Shown piece by piece: positions 9,054 through 9,297 of a stretch of 9,297 nt of DNA. Within the stretch, counting starts at the first letter, position 1, and each line of letters starts with the position of its first letter. The DNA comes from JBFKUL01 sp041635755 (GTDB lineage Bacteria > Pseudomonadota > Gammaproteobacteria > Burkholderiales > SG8-39). Where the stretch lies: contig JBFKUL010000106.1 in NCBI GenBank assembly GCA_041635755.1, positions 1 to 9,297 on the forward strand, read 5' to 3'. The notes beneath the pieces are model-generated. The model was not told the origin of the DNA. It saw only the letters and a list, made by a program, of their open reading frames with translations, and made no database searches. The position numbers were made by a program, and so were the translations under genes.

Positions 9054-9297
9054 CAGCCGTCTGCGGCAAGCACTTCAGCGACGTGCAGCACCCGGGTCTT
9101 CGAGTCACCGCGGCGGCGCAAACGCCCTTCGATATTCAGCATGCAGCCCAGGTCGCCCAGCACCACGGCCTCCGCGGTGGTGTCGGCGATGTGCGCGCAC
9201 TTGGCCTCGGCCATCGCGGCCGAGACCTCGCCGAACTTCACCGAGAACGTGCCGCCGAATCCGCAGCACACCTCGCAGTCCTTCATCTCCTCGAGCC
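9053..9297 (-). CDS. lutA: LutA-type (Fe-S)-binding CCG-domain protein, C-terminal part; 5' end outside the window
   Basis: The reading frame is open to the right window edge and ends at TGA 9053-9055, so only about the last 80 residues are present. They contain the second CCG (cysteine-rich) domain: CEVCCGFGG followed by FSVKFGEVSAAMAEAK, then GDLGCMLNIEG, the pattern that holds a non-cubane [4Fe-4S] cluster in LutA, GlpC and heterodisulfide reductase subunit B. With lutB immediately downstream, sharing one base, this is most likely LutA (LldE/YkgE) rather than GlpC or GlcF. The apparent ATG at 9286 is internal to the protein, since the CCG motif begins only a few residues later. The promoter and any lactate-responsive regulator would lie beyond the window. 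Confidence 0.87.
   Translation of the reverse strand, partial: LEEMKDCEVCCGFGGTFSVKFGEVSAAMAEAKCAHIADTTAEAVVLGDLGCMLNIEGRLRRRGDSKTRVLHVAEVLAADG

Overview
The window is high-GC bacterial chromosomal DNA, roughly two-thirds G+C by eye, with tightly packed genes and strong GC bias at third codon positions. The gene set fits a proteobacterium, most likely a betaproteobacterium of the Burkholderiales type. It includes a fused MnmC, a CoA-acylating methylmalonate-semialdehyde dehydrogenase, LutA/LutB and a GAF-PAS-GAF-GGDEF-EAL protein. The taxonomic guess is inference, because no rRNA or other phylogenetic marker is present. I see no tRNA, rRNA, insertion sequence, CRISPR array, phage gene or attachment site.

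Layout. Positions 1-288 are mostly non-coding, with one possible 51-residue ORF on the minus strand (45-200). Positions 289-1815 (minus) hold mmsA. A 64-bp divergent gap (1816-1879) separates it from a plus-strand run: mnmC (1880-3823), an alpha/beta hydrolase (3830-4720) and a 949-residue GGDEF/EAL regulator (4789-7638). Meeting this run head-on from the right is a minus-strand lut unit: lutB (7635-9053) and the 3' part of lutA (9053 to the window edge).

Function. The genes belong to unrelated housekeeping or metabolic roles. mmsA converts malonate- or methylmalonate-semialdehyde to acetyl- or propionyl-CoA. MnmC finishes the mnm5 modification of the tRNA wobble uridine. The regulator should make and/or break c-di-GMP in response to cytoplasmic signals. 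LutA and LutB are iron-sulfur parts of an L-lactate oxidation complex. Only the mnmC-hydrolase pair (6 bp apart) and the lutA-lutB pair (1-nt overlap) look co-translated.

I did not find a new defence or mobile system. The points most worth a second look are a cysteine in the nucleophile position of the hydrolase, the absence of lutC next to lutB, and a single CTAG tetranucleotide that ends both convergent genes.
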